Shown: positions 1 through 5,882, counted from the stretch's first letter. The stretch: DNA of 5,927 bases from Desulfobacteraceae bacterium (GCA_020349865.1 CP070700.1:1786650-1792576); one strand, 5' to 3'. Translations and numbers: made by a program. The notes: generated by a model from the sequence alone, not told the origin.

Positions 1-376
1 CCTTCTGCGACTTGAAAATCCTTGCTGCAACACTTGTTTCCCAATTTTGCTCCTCGACATATTTATTAATATGCCTACGTCACAAAATCGCTCCAACTGC
101 TCCTTTCCCTTTGGTTTTCTTCGCCTCACTACGGATTCTACTGCACAATCTAGGTTAAAATTGGGAAGAACCGGAATCTAAGGACCAGGCCACTGTTCCC
201 AAGTCTTCTCGACATAATGGAGCATTGTTTCTTGGAAGAAGTCGTCGTGTCCCTCAAACGACACGTTTCAGTGTTGCACGTGGCGCGGAGAACAGAGGAA
301 AAGTCGCAAAGATGTAATTGGTTTTGATAAGCTCCAAGGAAACCTTGAGGTCATCTCCATCAAAAACTGCAAAATA
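1..376 (-). pseudogene. possible decayed protein-coding remnant, family not recognised
   Basis: This stretch has no intact gene, but the minus strand reads like a broken one. One frame from 376 to 254 is open for about 40 codons and begins YFAVFDGDDLKVSLELIK. Another frame is open from about 268 to 181 (it includes HDDFFQETMLHYVEKTWEQ) and ends in TAG at 178-180. The same frame is then open from 177 to the window edge. Joining the pieces needs one frameshift near 254-268 and read-through of one stop. A TGA at 377-379 and a TAG further upstream also interrupt the 5' side. The amino-acid composition looks protein-like, but I recognise no family, and open runs of 40 to 59 codons can occur by chance. 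If real, the C-terminus lies beyond the left edge. No plus-strand frame looks better; the best is a 36-codon ORF at 71. Confidence 0.25.
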
Positions 377-440
377 TCAAATGGTTGCCATATAAAAGGC
401 TACCACTTGGGTAAGCTATGGATGAGGCAGGCGGGAGAAG

Positions 441-478
441 AAAAAGGCGAACTGATCGTCTGGACTGCCGGTTCGCCT
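441..478 (-). terminator. intrinsic terminator on the minus strand, downstream of the GIY-YIG gene
   Basis: A perfect 8-bp stem is formed by AGGCGAAC (445-452) and GTTCGCCT (471-478), with an 18-nt loop. Read on the minus strand, the stem is followed directly by a T run (complement of A 441-445, GCCTTTTT) and then TTCTTC. On the plus strand it is followed by no T run, so the terminator acts leftward. It lies about 115 nt beyond the stop codon of the GIY-YIG gene and most likely ends that transcript. The 18-nt loop is longer than usual, which lowers certainty a little. Confidence 0.6.
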
Positions 479-552
479 ATGGTTCGAATTAGTAATTATG
501 TTAACCAGTTAAATTATTGAATTAAATGTAAAAATATATAATTCCATGGAAC
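479..552. other. AT-rich intergenic spacer, no gene seen
   Basis: This spacer is very AT-rich, with short TTAA-containing runs and a GTTAAC palindrome at 500-505. I found no ORF with a plausible start and no promoter pair with good spacing on either strand. It separates the minus-strand terminator from the REP-like motif beyond the GIY-YIG stop codon. A weak 5-bp pairing (CCATG 544-548 with CATGG 572-576) leads on the minus strand into an AT-rich run, but it is too weak to call a terminator. Confidence 0.4.
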
Positions 553-554
553 GG

Positions 555-588
555 GCTCCCTTCGTTAGGCTCATGGTAAACTCACCCA
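555..588 (+). repeat. degenerate REP-like motif beyond the 3' end of the GIY-YIG gene
   Basis: The core CCCTTCGTTAGGCTCATGG (558-576) resembles the REP-type palindrome CCCTTCGACAGGCTCAGGG, which is scattered through intergenic regions of many bacteria. It differs at three positions, and the following bases (GTAAACTCACCCA) also resemble the usual flank of that repeat. Two of the differences break the terminal pairing, so this copy is probably degenerate. It lies just past the stop codon of the GIY-YIG gene. The match is to a motif from memory, not from a search. Confidence 0.35.
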
Positions 589-591
589 TAC

Positions 592-876
592 CTAGCGGTC
601 CCTGGGTTTGGAAAGTCTCCGCAATGTATCTAAATTACCCGATACAAGTGCTTCTTTCTTCGCACGGGACCAACGTTTGGTTTGGGCTTCAAGTTTTCTG
701 GCCTCGACAAAAGTTTCGAATTCCTCTGAGTGAACGAGGGCGACAGGTGGATCTAATTTAGTGGTCCGGCAGGCTTTGCCAGAGCAATGATCTTTGTAGC
801 GCTGGTCCAGATCTGTAGTTGCTCCGATGTAGAGCTTCCCTGATTTAAGGCGAAGGATGTACAACCAGGCTGGCAT
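592..876 (-). CDS. small stand-alone GIY-YIG nuclease-superfamily protein (UPF0213-like)
   Basis: This 94-residue protein consists of a single GIY-YIG (URI-type) domain with no added DNA-binding domain. The motif appears as Y6-I-L followed by K-L-Y16-I-G18. The expected catalytic Arg is R26 (TTDLDQRYKDH), H30 follows, and the metal-binding Glu is E63 in EARKLEAQTKRW. The tail KRWSRAKKEALVSG is also typical. All core catalytic positions are present, so it may be an active nuclease, but the substrates of these single-domain proteins are unknown. The ATG at 876 is chosen because the next upstream codons hold no ATG or GTG and a stop lies at 889-891. No Shine-Dalgarno sequence is visible. A TATTAT box lies at 904-909 on the minus strand without a good -35. 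It stands downstream of tRNA-Asn and between REP-like repeats, which suggests an independently moving or accessory gene unrelated to the selenium operon. Confidence 0.85.
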   Translation of the reverse strand: MPAWLYILRLKSGKLYIGATTDLDQRYKDHCSGKACRTTKLDPPVALVHSEEFETFVEARKLEAQTKRWSRAKKEALVSGNLDTLRRLSKPRDR

Positions 877-911
877 AGTTGAATTCAGTTAAGTGGGATG
901 AAGATAATATT

Positions 912-958
912 TGGCCTTTCGACTCGCCCCTCATCAAGTTCGGGGCGGCTCAAGGCCA
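912..958. repeat. REP-like imperfect palindrome upstream of the GIY-YIG gene
   Basis: The outer arms TGGCCTT (912-918) and AAGGCCA (952-958) are perfect reverse complements. The inner arms CGCCCC (925-930) and GGGGCG (942-947) are also perfect and enclose an 11-nt loop. The arms are separated by an asymmetric internal loop of 6 and 4 nt. No T run follows on either strand, so it is unlikely to be a terminator. It sits about 35 nt upstream of the GIY-YIG start codon and would be the 5' leader if that gene is transcribed from further upstream. The layout of a long GC-rich hairpin with TCGAC motifs at its shoulders is typical of intergenic REP elements. Confidence 0.6.
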
Positions 959-1054
959 TTCGACACTTATAACGGATCTTAAAAGGCCGGAGGCCATGAG
1001 CAAGCGAAAAGGGGCACCCCCATATGTGAGGTGCCCCTGAGCGTGTCGAATGGC
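955..1054. repeat. 12-bp perfect inverted repeat bracketing the tRNA terminator and touching the tRNA 3' end
   Basis: GCCATTCGACAC (955-966) and GTGTCGAATGGC (1043-1054) are perfect reverse complements separated by 76 nt. The right arm includes the encoded CCA and discriminator base of the tRNA-Asn gene (1051-1054). The intervening sequence holds the terminator hairpin (1011-1037) and a short GGCCTCCGGCC hairpin followed by TTTT on the minus strand (981-995). The right arm, extended as CCCTGAGCGTGTCGAATGG, resembles the common REP core CCCTGAGCTTGTCGAAGGG. It could be a pair of REP copies in opposite orientation, or the ends of a small inserted unit. Confidence 0.5.
1005..1037 (-). terminator. 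intrinsic terminator of the tRNA-Asn gene
   Basis: On the minus strand an 8-bp perfect stem GGGGCACC (1037-1030) pairs with GGTGCCCC (1018-1011) around an 11-nt loop. It is followed at once by TTTTCGC (1010 downward). It begins about 13 nt beyond the tRNA CCA end, which is the right place for a terminator of a monocistronic tRNA transcript. The T run is short (four), so some read-through into the GIY-YIG gene is possible. Confidence 0.65.
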
Positions 1055-1126
1055 TCCCCGGGACAGACTCGAACTGCCGACCAAGTGGTTAACAGCCACC
1101 CGCTCTACCAACTGAGCTACCGGGGA
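1051..1126 (-). tRNA. tRNA-Asn (anticodon GUU), CCA encoded
   Basis: The minus strand folds into a full 76-nt tRNA. The acceptor stem is TCCCCGG (1126-1120) paired with CCGGGGA (1061-1055). The D arm has TAGCTCAGTTGGTAGAG, and the anticodon arm has loop CTGTTAA with anticodon GTT. The T arm reads GGCAGTTCGAGTCTGTC with a normal TTCGA loop. The discriminator base is G (1054), and CCA is encoded at 1053-1051. GUU decodes both asparagine codons. It is transcribed away from selB, has its own promoter (1141-1169) and is followed by an intrinsic terminator. It is an ordinary elongator tRNA and not tRNA-Sec: the acceptor is 7 bp and the anticodon is not UCA. Confidence 0.97.
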
Positions 1127-1140
1127 TCTTTATGTTTTTT

Positions 1141-1169
1141 ATAATAAACAAAGCAGGCGAAAATGTCTA
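1141..1169 (-). promoter_or_regulatory. sigma-70-type promoter for tRNA-Asn
   Basis: On the minus strand the -35 box TAGACA (1169-1164, five of six to TTGACA) and the -10 box TATTAT (1146-1141, five of six to TATAAT) are separated by exactly 17 nt. The predicted start near 1134 leaves a leader of about 8 nt before the mature tRNA 5' end at 1126, as expected for a tRNA gene. Confidence 0.7.
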
Positions 1170-1225
1170 ACAGAATTATACGCAGGGGTCAATACATTTT
1201 TAGTGTTTTCATCCTGGTAATCGGC

Positions 1226-1254
1226 TTGACAGTGTGCAATATTCAATTTATTTA
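1226..1254 (+). promoter_or_regulatory. candidate sigma-70-type promoter of the selB operon
   Basis: A perfect -35 box TTGACA (1226-1231) is followed after 17 nt by a weak -10 box TATTTA (1249-1254, three of six). Transcription would start near 1261 and give a leader of about 36 nt to the selB ATG. The strong -35 with a weak -10 could mean activator dependence, but no operator is evident. It is the only reasonable promoter between the tRNA promoter and selB. Confidence 0.45.
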
Positions 1255-1296
1255 CTTCTCATATCCTCATAAATCAGAATAGACAAGGATTTACCA

Positions 1297-3201
1297 ATGA
1301 AACAGATTGTCTTGGGCACGGCAGGGCATATTGACCACGGCAAAACCTCCCTCATTAAGGCCCTCACCGGTATCGACACAGACCGGCTTAAAGAGGAGAA
1401 GGAGCGGGGTATTACCATTGAGCTGGGTTTCGCCTATCTGGAATTGCCCGGCGGAAGGCTCCTGGGAATCGTGGATGTGCCGGGCCACGAAAAATTTGTC
1501 AAGAATATGGTAGCCGGGGCCACAGGTATCGATCTTGTGGCCCTCGTGATCGCCGCAGATGAGGGGGTCATGCCCCAAACCAGGGAACATCTTGAGATCT
1601 GTGAACTCCTAAAAGTCCAGCACGGCTTGGTCATAATGACCAAAATCGACATGGTAGATTCTGACTGGCTCGATCTTGTCAGGGATGATATCACCGAATA
1701 TCTGTCGGACACCTTTCTGGCAAACGCACCCATTATTGAAGTCTCATCCATGACCGGCGAAGGACTTAAGGAACTCATTCAAGTCCTCGATAAACTGGTC
1801 CGGGAGATTCCTGAAAGGGATGTGGGACATCTCTTTCGACTTCCCATTGATCGCGTATTTTCAATGAAAGGCTTTGGTACGGTTATAACAGGAACCACTA
1901 TCTCGGGAAGAACCAGAACCGGTGATGAAATCACCATTTACCCCCAGGGTATCCACTCTAAGATCAGGGGGCTTCAGGTCCACAACCGGGAGGTGGATGA
2001 AATTCGGGTAGGTCTAAGGACCGCAGTCAACCTTCAAGGGCTAGAAAGGGCCATGATCCAGAGGGGAAATATCCTGGCCACAAAAGACTCAATGCGAACA
2101 ACATACATGGTGGACGTGCGTCTTGACCTCCTGCCCAGCGCCCCCCGTAAACTTAAGAACAGGGCCCAGGTACGTTTTCATTCTGGCACATCAGAGATTA
2201 TCTCCACAGTGGTTTTATTGGACAGGGATGAGCTGCAAACAGGGGAGAGCTGTTTTGCCCAGATCAGGCTCAATGAGCCTATTGCCTTGCTTCGAGACGA
2301 CCGGTATGTGCTGAGAAGTTATTCCCCGGTGCGAACCATAGGTGGCGGAAGAATTCTCAATGCCCTTCCAGTGAAAAAGAAGCGTTTTTCAGTGGCCGTC
2401 ATTTCCGAAATGATGTCGCTTTATGCAGGTGATCTCAACGAAATCATAGAACTGTTTGTGTCTTCAGGTCGGTTCAGAGGGTTGGAACAGGAAAGTTTGC
2501 CTTTTTTAACCAACACGGGCAAAAATAGGTTGGATGAGGCACTCAAAGTCCTTAAGGCCCAACAAAAGATCATCCAATACGACAAAGAACGGAATGTCCT
2601 GATTCACGCGGATTTCCTAAAAAAGGCCAGGGACGAAATCATGGATACCCTCACTCAATATCACAAAAAATTTCCGCTGAAAGAAGGATTGGTCAAGGAA
2701 GAGTTGCGATCGAGAACAGCAGGTGCGAACAACGCCAAGCTTTTTAATTACCTCGTGCAACAGCTTGCACGAGAGGACATTATTGTTCAGGAAAAGGAGC
2801 TTGTTCGCCTTAAGGATCATAGGGTAACCCTTGCACGAGACCAGGAAACTACCCGACAAAAGCTGGAAGAGGCCTACGCCAAAAGTGGGCTTCAGCCCCC
2901 TTACTTCCAGGACATAAAGAAGAAATTCCCCAGCGATAGTGGTGCCGAAGTCCTTGAGGTCATGGTAAAAGAAGGTGTTATTTTGAAAATAAAGGAAGAC
3001 CTCTATTTTCACTACAAGGCCATCGATGAACTCAAATCGGCATTGATAAACTTCCTGAAAAATCACGGTCAAATCTCTACTCCCCAGTTCAAGGAAATGA
3101 CCGGGGTTTCACGGAAGTACACCATCCCCCTAATAGAATACTTTGACCGGACCCAGGTAACAGTGAGAGTCGGGGATACACGGGTTCTGAGGAAAAAATG
3201 A
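1297..3201 (+). CDS. selB: selenocysteine-specific elongation factor SelB
   Basis: SelB is a cytoplasmic translation GTPase. It carries Sec-tRNA(Sec) to the ribosome and binds the mRNA SECIS hairpin, so that UGA is read as selenocysteine. The 634-residue length matches bacterial SelB. GTPase motifs are complete: G1 GHIDHGKTS (10-18), G2 in RGITIE (37-42), G3 DVPGHE (60-65), G4 TKID (115-118) and G5 SSM (150-152). The EF-Tu-like beta domains follow: domain 2 at about 178-260 ([20 protein letters not shown]) and domain 3 at about 268-355, ending in [10 protein letters not shown], a SelB hallmark. The remaining 270 or so residues are the winged-helix region that contacts SECIS RNA. The ATG has AAGGA 7 nt upstream (1285-1289), and the protein starts directly with the GTPase strand, so the start is secure. 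It ends in TGA, 30 nt before yqeC. The gene implies that the genome encodes selenoproteins, selA, selD and tRNA-Sec elsewhere. Confidence 0.96.
   Translation: MKQIVLGTAGHIDHGKTSLIKALTGIDTDRLKEEKERGITIELGFAYLELPGGRLLGIVDVPGHEKFVKNMVAGATGIDLVALVIAADEGVMPQTREHLEICELLKVQHGLVIMTKIDMVDSDWLDLVRDDITEYLSDTFLANAPIIEVSSMTGEGLKELIQVLDKLVREIPERDVGHLFRLPIDRVFSMKGFGTVITGTTISGRTRTGDEITIYPQGIHSKIRGLQVHNREVDEIRVGLRTAVNLQGLERAMIQRGNILATKDSMRTTYMVDVRLDLLPSAPRKLKNRAQVRFHSGTSEIISTVVLLDRDELQTGESCFAQIRLNEPIALLRDDRYVLRSYSPVRTIGGGRILNALPVKKKRFSVAVISEMMSLYAGDLNEIIELFVSSGRFRGLEQESLPFLTNTGKNRLDEALKVLKAQQKIIQYDKERNVLIHADFLKKARDEIMDTLTQYHKKFPLKEGLVKEELRSRTAGANNAKLFNYLVQQLAREDIIVQEKELVRLKDHRVTLARDQETTRQKLEEAYAKSGLQPPYFQDIKKKFPSDSGAEVLEVMVKEGVILKIKEDLYFHYKAIDELKSALINFLKNHGQISTPQFKEMTGVSRKYTIPLIEYFDRTQVTVRVGDTRVLRKK
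2752..2773 (+). other. strong 9-bp hairpin inside the selB coding sequence
   Basis: CTCGTGCAA (2752-2760) and TTGCACGAG (2765-2773) form a perfect 9-bp stem with a CAGC loop, over codons 486-492 of selB (LVQQLAR). The 3' arm recurs as CTTGCACGAGA at 2830-2840, which could pair with the same 5' arm. No T run follows, so it is not a terminator. It may be only a by-product of coding Gln-, Leu- and Arg-rich helix codons; no function is shown. Confidence 0.5.
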
Positions 3202-3231
3202 GGGAATAAGTCAGGATTATAGGCTTCATAG

Positions 3232-4017
3232 GTGGAAATACCGGTAAAGGACTTATCTACAGCCTTAGGCTTAGGGGCAAGGGAGCATGTGGCCGTTGTG
3301 GGCGCGGGGGGCAAGACAAGCCTTATGTTTGCTCTGGCAAGAGGCCTCCGCTCAAAAGGCGGGCGGGTGGTTACCGGCACTACCACAAAGATCTGGTACA
3401 GGGAGGCCTTGCGTTTTCCCTGCGTGATTTTTTCCCGTTCAGATTCGACCTGGCATAAAAAAGTAAACGAGGAACTAAAAAGATGTGGTCGTGTTTTTGT
3501 AGGCCGAGGTGTTCTTGAGTCCGGTAAATTGGAAGGGATCACCCCTGATCTGGCTGACGTGCTTTATCAGAACCCCTACGTTGATTATGTTATCATAGAG
3601 GCTGATGGCGCGGCAGGCCTTCCCGTAAAGGTGCCGGCATCCCATGAACCGGTAATTCCCTCTTCCACTACAGTCGTGGTCGCCATGATGGGCCTGGAAG
3701 TTATGGGGAGGAACCTTGAGCCGGATTTTGTCTTCAGGTTGGATCGTTTTCAAGACGTGACAGGGCTTGCACATGGACAGCCACTCACCCCTGTAAGTCT
3801 TGCCAGAATCTTTCATTCACCGGAAGGCCTTTTTAAAGGTGCACCTGTTTCGGCAAGGCGGATTGCATTTTTGAACAAACTCGATCTTCTCCCCGACGAT
3901 CGGGAAACAAGGGAGATGGCGGATTTACTGCTTCGGCCACCCGAAACCCTGATCGACCGCGTCGTGATCGGGTCTATCCGTGATAGAAATTATTGGGTTA
4001 TTAGAAAAAAACCATGA
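3232..4017 (+). CDS. yqeC: selenium-dependent hydroxylase accessory protein YqeC
   Basis: YqeC proteins occur with selenium-dependent molybdenum hydroxylases and are thought to help place labile selenium on the molybdenum cofactor; the exact reaction is not established. The 261-residue protein has a P-loop-like VVGAGGKTS (22-30) and TGTTTKIW (48-55). It also has the family signature IIEADGAAGLPVKVPASHEP (121-140), then VIP, and a late NKLD (215-218) that resembles a guanine-specificity motif. The length is normal and no membrane segment is present, so it should be cytoplasmic. The start is GTG at 3232, with a modest AGG at 3221-3223; the P-loop begins only 20 residues later, so a later start is unlikely. 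It lies 30 nt after selB, and its TGA overlaps the next ATG (ATGA, 4014-4017), so translation is probably coupled to xdhC. No terminator or promoter is visible between selB and this gene. Confidence 0.9.
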   Translation: MEIPVKDLSTALGLGAREHVAVVGAGGKTSLMFALARGLRSKGGRVVTGTTTKIWYREALRFPCVIFSRSDSTWHKKVNEELKRCGRVFVGRGVLESGKLEGITPDLADVLYQNPYVDYVIIEADGAAGLPVKVPASHEPVIPSSTTVVVAMMGLEVMGRNLEPDFVFRLDRFQDVTGLAHGQPLTPVSLARIFHSPEGLFKGAPVSARRIAFLNKLDLLPDDRETREMADLLLRPPETLIDRVVIGSIRDRNYWVIRKKP

Positions 4018-5087
4018 AGGCTATTTACACCAAGATTACTGAGATGCATGAAAAAGGGCGCCGCACGGTCCTTGCAACCATTATTAAGCAGGAAGGCCCG
4101 TCACCCAGAGGTATTGGAGCCAAGTGCTTGATCCTTGATGATGGGTCACTTGCAGGCACAATCGGCGGTGGTATTTTAGAGGCCCAGGCGCTCAATGAAG
4201 CCATAAAGGTATTTGAAAAGGGCCTCCCAATTCGTATTAAATTTTCCCTGAAGGGCACAGATGTAGCCGGAACCGATATGTTGTGTGGCGGAAATGTGGA
4301 AGTCTTTCTTGAACCTATACCGTCAAAAGGCGAGACACACCTTTTGGTGTTTGCCAAGGCAATGCAAATTACCGACCAGGGTGGCGTCGGCCTCCTGGCA
4401 ACCGTGCTCGATCAGAGAGCGTGGGAGCACGGCGCTATTCCCAGGCTGGTCCTTGAAAAAAGCGGGGAAAGGACCGGTTTTTTGACTGGGATGCATGAGT
4501 TAGAAGACGCCCTGTTAAAAAAGATAAACCAGATCCTGAGTTTAAGACAGCCTTGTATTCTCCCCGTAGAAGACGATGCAGGGAAGCTGGTAGATATTTT
4601 TGTGGAACCGGTGATGTCCGAACCTGTTCTGTATGTTTTCGGCGGGGGGCATGTATCCAGGCAGATCGTACCGCTGGCCAGCCAGGTGGGGTTTCAGGTG
4701 GTGGTCATTGATGATCGAGCTGATTTTGCCCGTGCCGAGCATTTCCCGGGGGCAAGAGACATATGTCAGTTACCATTTGAAGGGGTGATGACCAGGCTGC
4801 CGGTCCATGAATTATCCTATTTGGTAATTGTGACAAGGGGTCATGTGCACGACAAGAATGTCCTGGCACAAGCGCTGAAGACAACGGCTGACTATATTGG
4901 AATGATCGGAAGCCGGCGAAAAAGAAATATCATATACAAGAAATTGCTCGAAGAAGGCTTCACACAAAAAGACCTTTCCCGTGTCCATTCTCCCATCGGA
5001 CTCGATATTGGGGCTGAGACACCGGAAGAGATTGCTGTAAGCATTGTGGCACAGCTTATAAAGGTGAGGGCGGGGCTAAAGAGTTGA
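4014..5087 (+). CDS. xdhC: XdhC/CoxI-family molybdenum-cofactor maturation factor
   Basis: XdhC proteins bind the molybdenum cofactor, help fit its terminal sulfur (or, in this context, possibly selenium) ligand, and hand it to xanthine-dehydrogenase-type hydroxylases. The 357-residue protein has the usual two-domain layout. The N-terminal XdhC_CoxI domain includes TVLATIIKQEGPSPRGIGAK (18-37), GTIGGGILEAQ (48-58) and DMLCGGNVEVFLEP (88-101), with C91 in the conserved CGG. The C-terminal Rossmann domain has YVFGGGHVS (207-215), VIDDR (231-235), VTRGHVHD (273-280), YIGMIGSRRK (294-303) and PIGLDIGAETPEEIA (327-341). Both domains appear intact. The ATG overlaps the yqeC stop by 4 nt, with no clear Shine-Dalgarno sequence, which points to translational coupling. 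Adjacency to yqeC suggests it serves a selenium-dependent hydroxylase, whose catalytic subunits are not in the window. A YqeB identity is possible, but the sequence reads as standard XdhC. Confidence 0.92.
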   Translation: MKAIYTKITEMHEKGRRTVLATIIKQEGPSPRGIGAKCLILDDGSLAGTIGGGILEAQALNEAIKVFEKGLPIRIKFSLKGTDVAGTDMLCGGNVEVFLEPIPSKGETHLLVFAKAMQITDQGGVGLLATVLDQRAWEHGAIPRLVLEKSGERTGFLTGMHELEDALLKKINQILSLRQPCILPVEDDAGKLVDIFVEPVMSEPVLYVFGGGHVSRQIVPLASQVGFQVVVIDDRADFARAEHFPGARDICQLPFEGVMTRLPVHELSYLVIVTRGHVHDKNVLAQALKTTADYIGMIGSRRKRNIIYKKLLEEGFTQKDLSRVHSPIGLDIGAETPEEIAVSIVAQLIKVRAGLKS

Positions 5088-5100
5088 TGGAGGGGTAACG

Positions 5101-5745
5101 ATGGGTGAATCATATCAATCGTGGCTTTGGAAAAAACTGGGAGAAAAGTGCGTTAAGAACTTAAAAAAGCACGGCTTTGACGCCCATTTTGCGGCAACCA
5201 ACAGCGAAGGTGCCCATATGATTCTTGAGATGATTTTAGAGTATGAGACCTTCGGGTTCGGGGGATCAGATACGACGAGGGCATTGGGTATCCCGGAGAA
5301 GCTCAAGGTCGAGGGAAAAACGGTCTATGATCATTGGGAGAAGGGCCTTACTGAAGAACAAGACCTGGATATTCGATGTAAGCAGGGCCGGTGCGATTGT
5401 TTTCTTTGCAGTGCTAATGCCATCTCGGCAGAAGGGGAGGTGGTAAATGTAGATGGTTTCGGAAACCGGACCAGTGCAATGTCCTTTGGACCCAAAAAGA
5501 TCGTGATTGTTGCTGGTATGAATAAGGTAACGCCAGATCTTGGATCCGCCATTCGGAGGGTAAGGGAGATTGCCGGGCCCATGAGGGCAAAAAGTCTCGG
5601 TATGGAGACGCCCTGTGCCGAAACCGGTATTTGCAGCGATTGCAATTCACCCCAACGGATCTGCCGCATTACAACAATCCTTCACCGCAAACCTGTACTG
5701 AGCGACATATCCGTGATTCTGATAAACCAGGCTTTAGGTTTCTGA
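5101..5745 (+). CDS. cysteine-rich LUD-domain protein (DUF162, LutC/YkgG-like)
   Basis: This 214-residue protein spans a full LUD domain. It has FGFGGSDTTRALGI (51-64), SANAISAEGEVVNVDGFGNR (104-123), a GPKKIVIVAGMNKV block (130-143), PCAETGICSDCNSPQRICR (171-189), and the terminal VILINQALGF. LUD proteins such as LutC take part in lactate oxidation, but many of this cysteine-bearing type are uncharacterised and no specific activity can be assigned. Two cysteine groups stand out: C93, C98, C100 and C103, and C172, C178, C181 and C188. The second group could hold an Fe-S cluster or metal; that is inference. A strong GGAGG (5089-5093) lies 7 nt before the ATG, and xdhC ends 13 nt upstream, so it belongs to the operon. 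No LutA or LutB partner is present, which argues against a lactate role here. The C-terminus is complete. No terminator is visible after it. Confidence 0.88.
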   Translation: MGESYQSWLWKKLGEKCVKNLKKHGFDAHFAATNSEGAHMILEMILEYETFGFGGSDTTRALGIPEKLKVEGKTVYDHWEKGLTEEQDLDIRCKQGRCDCFLCSANAISAEGEVVNVDGFGNRTSAMSFGPKKIVIVAGMNKVTPDLGSAIRRVREIAGPMRAKSLGMETPCAETGICSDCNSPQRICRITTILHRKPVLSDISVILINQALGF

Positions 5746-5882
5746 CTCTAATTTGGTGATCGGCTGTATCCCCATCAACTTTTCACGAATTTCAGGGAGC
5801 GTTGGGCCATAGCAGGAACAAGCCGTTCCTCCATATCAACGATCACAAAGAGAGAATCATCTTTGCTTATCCTTCGATTCAT
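5734..5882 (-). pseudogene. remnant of an isochorismatase-like cysteine hydrolase
   Basis: The minus strand from the ATG at 5882 reads MNRRISKDDSLFVIVDMEER and then LVPAM. This matches the N-terminus of isochorismatase-like hydrolases, whose first catalytic Asp lies in the VIDxQE motif (here VDME). After VPAM (5808-5810) homology continues only in another frame: YGPTLPEIREKLMGIQPITK (from 5811 leftward), then LES. In intact relatives this block (GLGPTxPEIR...PIEK) lies about 40 residues further on, after TEQYPKG. An internal deletion has therefore joined the two parts out of frame near 5806-5811. The original frame stops at a TGA shortly after, and the second frame ends at TAA 5734-5736, inside the end of the LUD gene. 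The lysine and cysteine of the catalytic triad are missing. A GTG at 5906 is an alternative start. The gene was convergent with the selenium operon and is no longer functional. Confidence 0.7.

Noticed and set aside
38..167. 11-bp inverted repeat TTCCCAATTTT (38-48) and AAAATTGGGAA (157-167)
   Set aside because: The arms are AT-rich and 108 nt apart with nothing marked between them, so it is compatible with chance.
246..265. 6-bp hairpin CGTGTC/GACACG
   Set aside because: It is short and has no T run or neighbouring gene end to give it a role.
377..379. In-frame TGA of the left remnant as selenocysteine
   Set aside because: The same region also has a frameshift and a TAG stop, so decay explains it better, and no SECIS-like hairpin was seen next to it.
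546..761. Plus-strand open frame of 71 codons opposite the GIY-YIG gene
   Set aside because: It overlaps the GIY-YIG gene antisense, has no protein-family character, and the minus-strand frame carries the clear catalytic motifs.
1175..1192. Perfect TATAAT with TTGACC on the minus strand upstream of tRNA-Asn
   Set aside because: The two boxes are only 6 nt apart, and no -35 lies at 17 nt from the TATAAT. The TAGACA/TATTAT pair fits spacing and position much better.
1263..1290. ATCCT/AGGAT pairing that would cover the selB Shine-Dalgarno sequence
   Set aside because: It has only 5 bp with an 18-nt AT-rich loop, too weak to claim as a regulatory hairpin or SECIS-like leader.
2617..3072. Minus-strand open frame of 151 codons inside selB
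   Set aside because: It is an antisense shadow of the selB winged-helix region. Its translation has no recognisable domain, and selB is intact on the other strand.
3199..5745. TGA stops of selB, xdhC and the LUD gene as possible selenocysteine codons
   Set aside because: Each protein is already full length for its family. Read-through would add only short tails ending at nearby stops (for example TGA CTC TAA after the LUD gene), and no SECIS-like hairpin sits just downstream.
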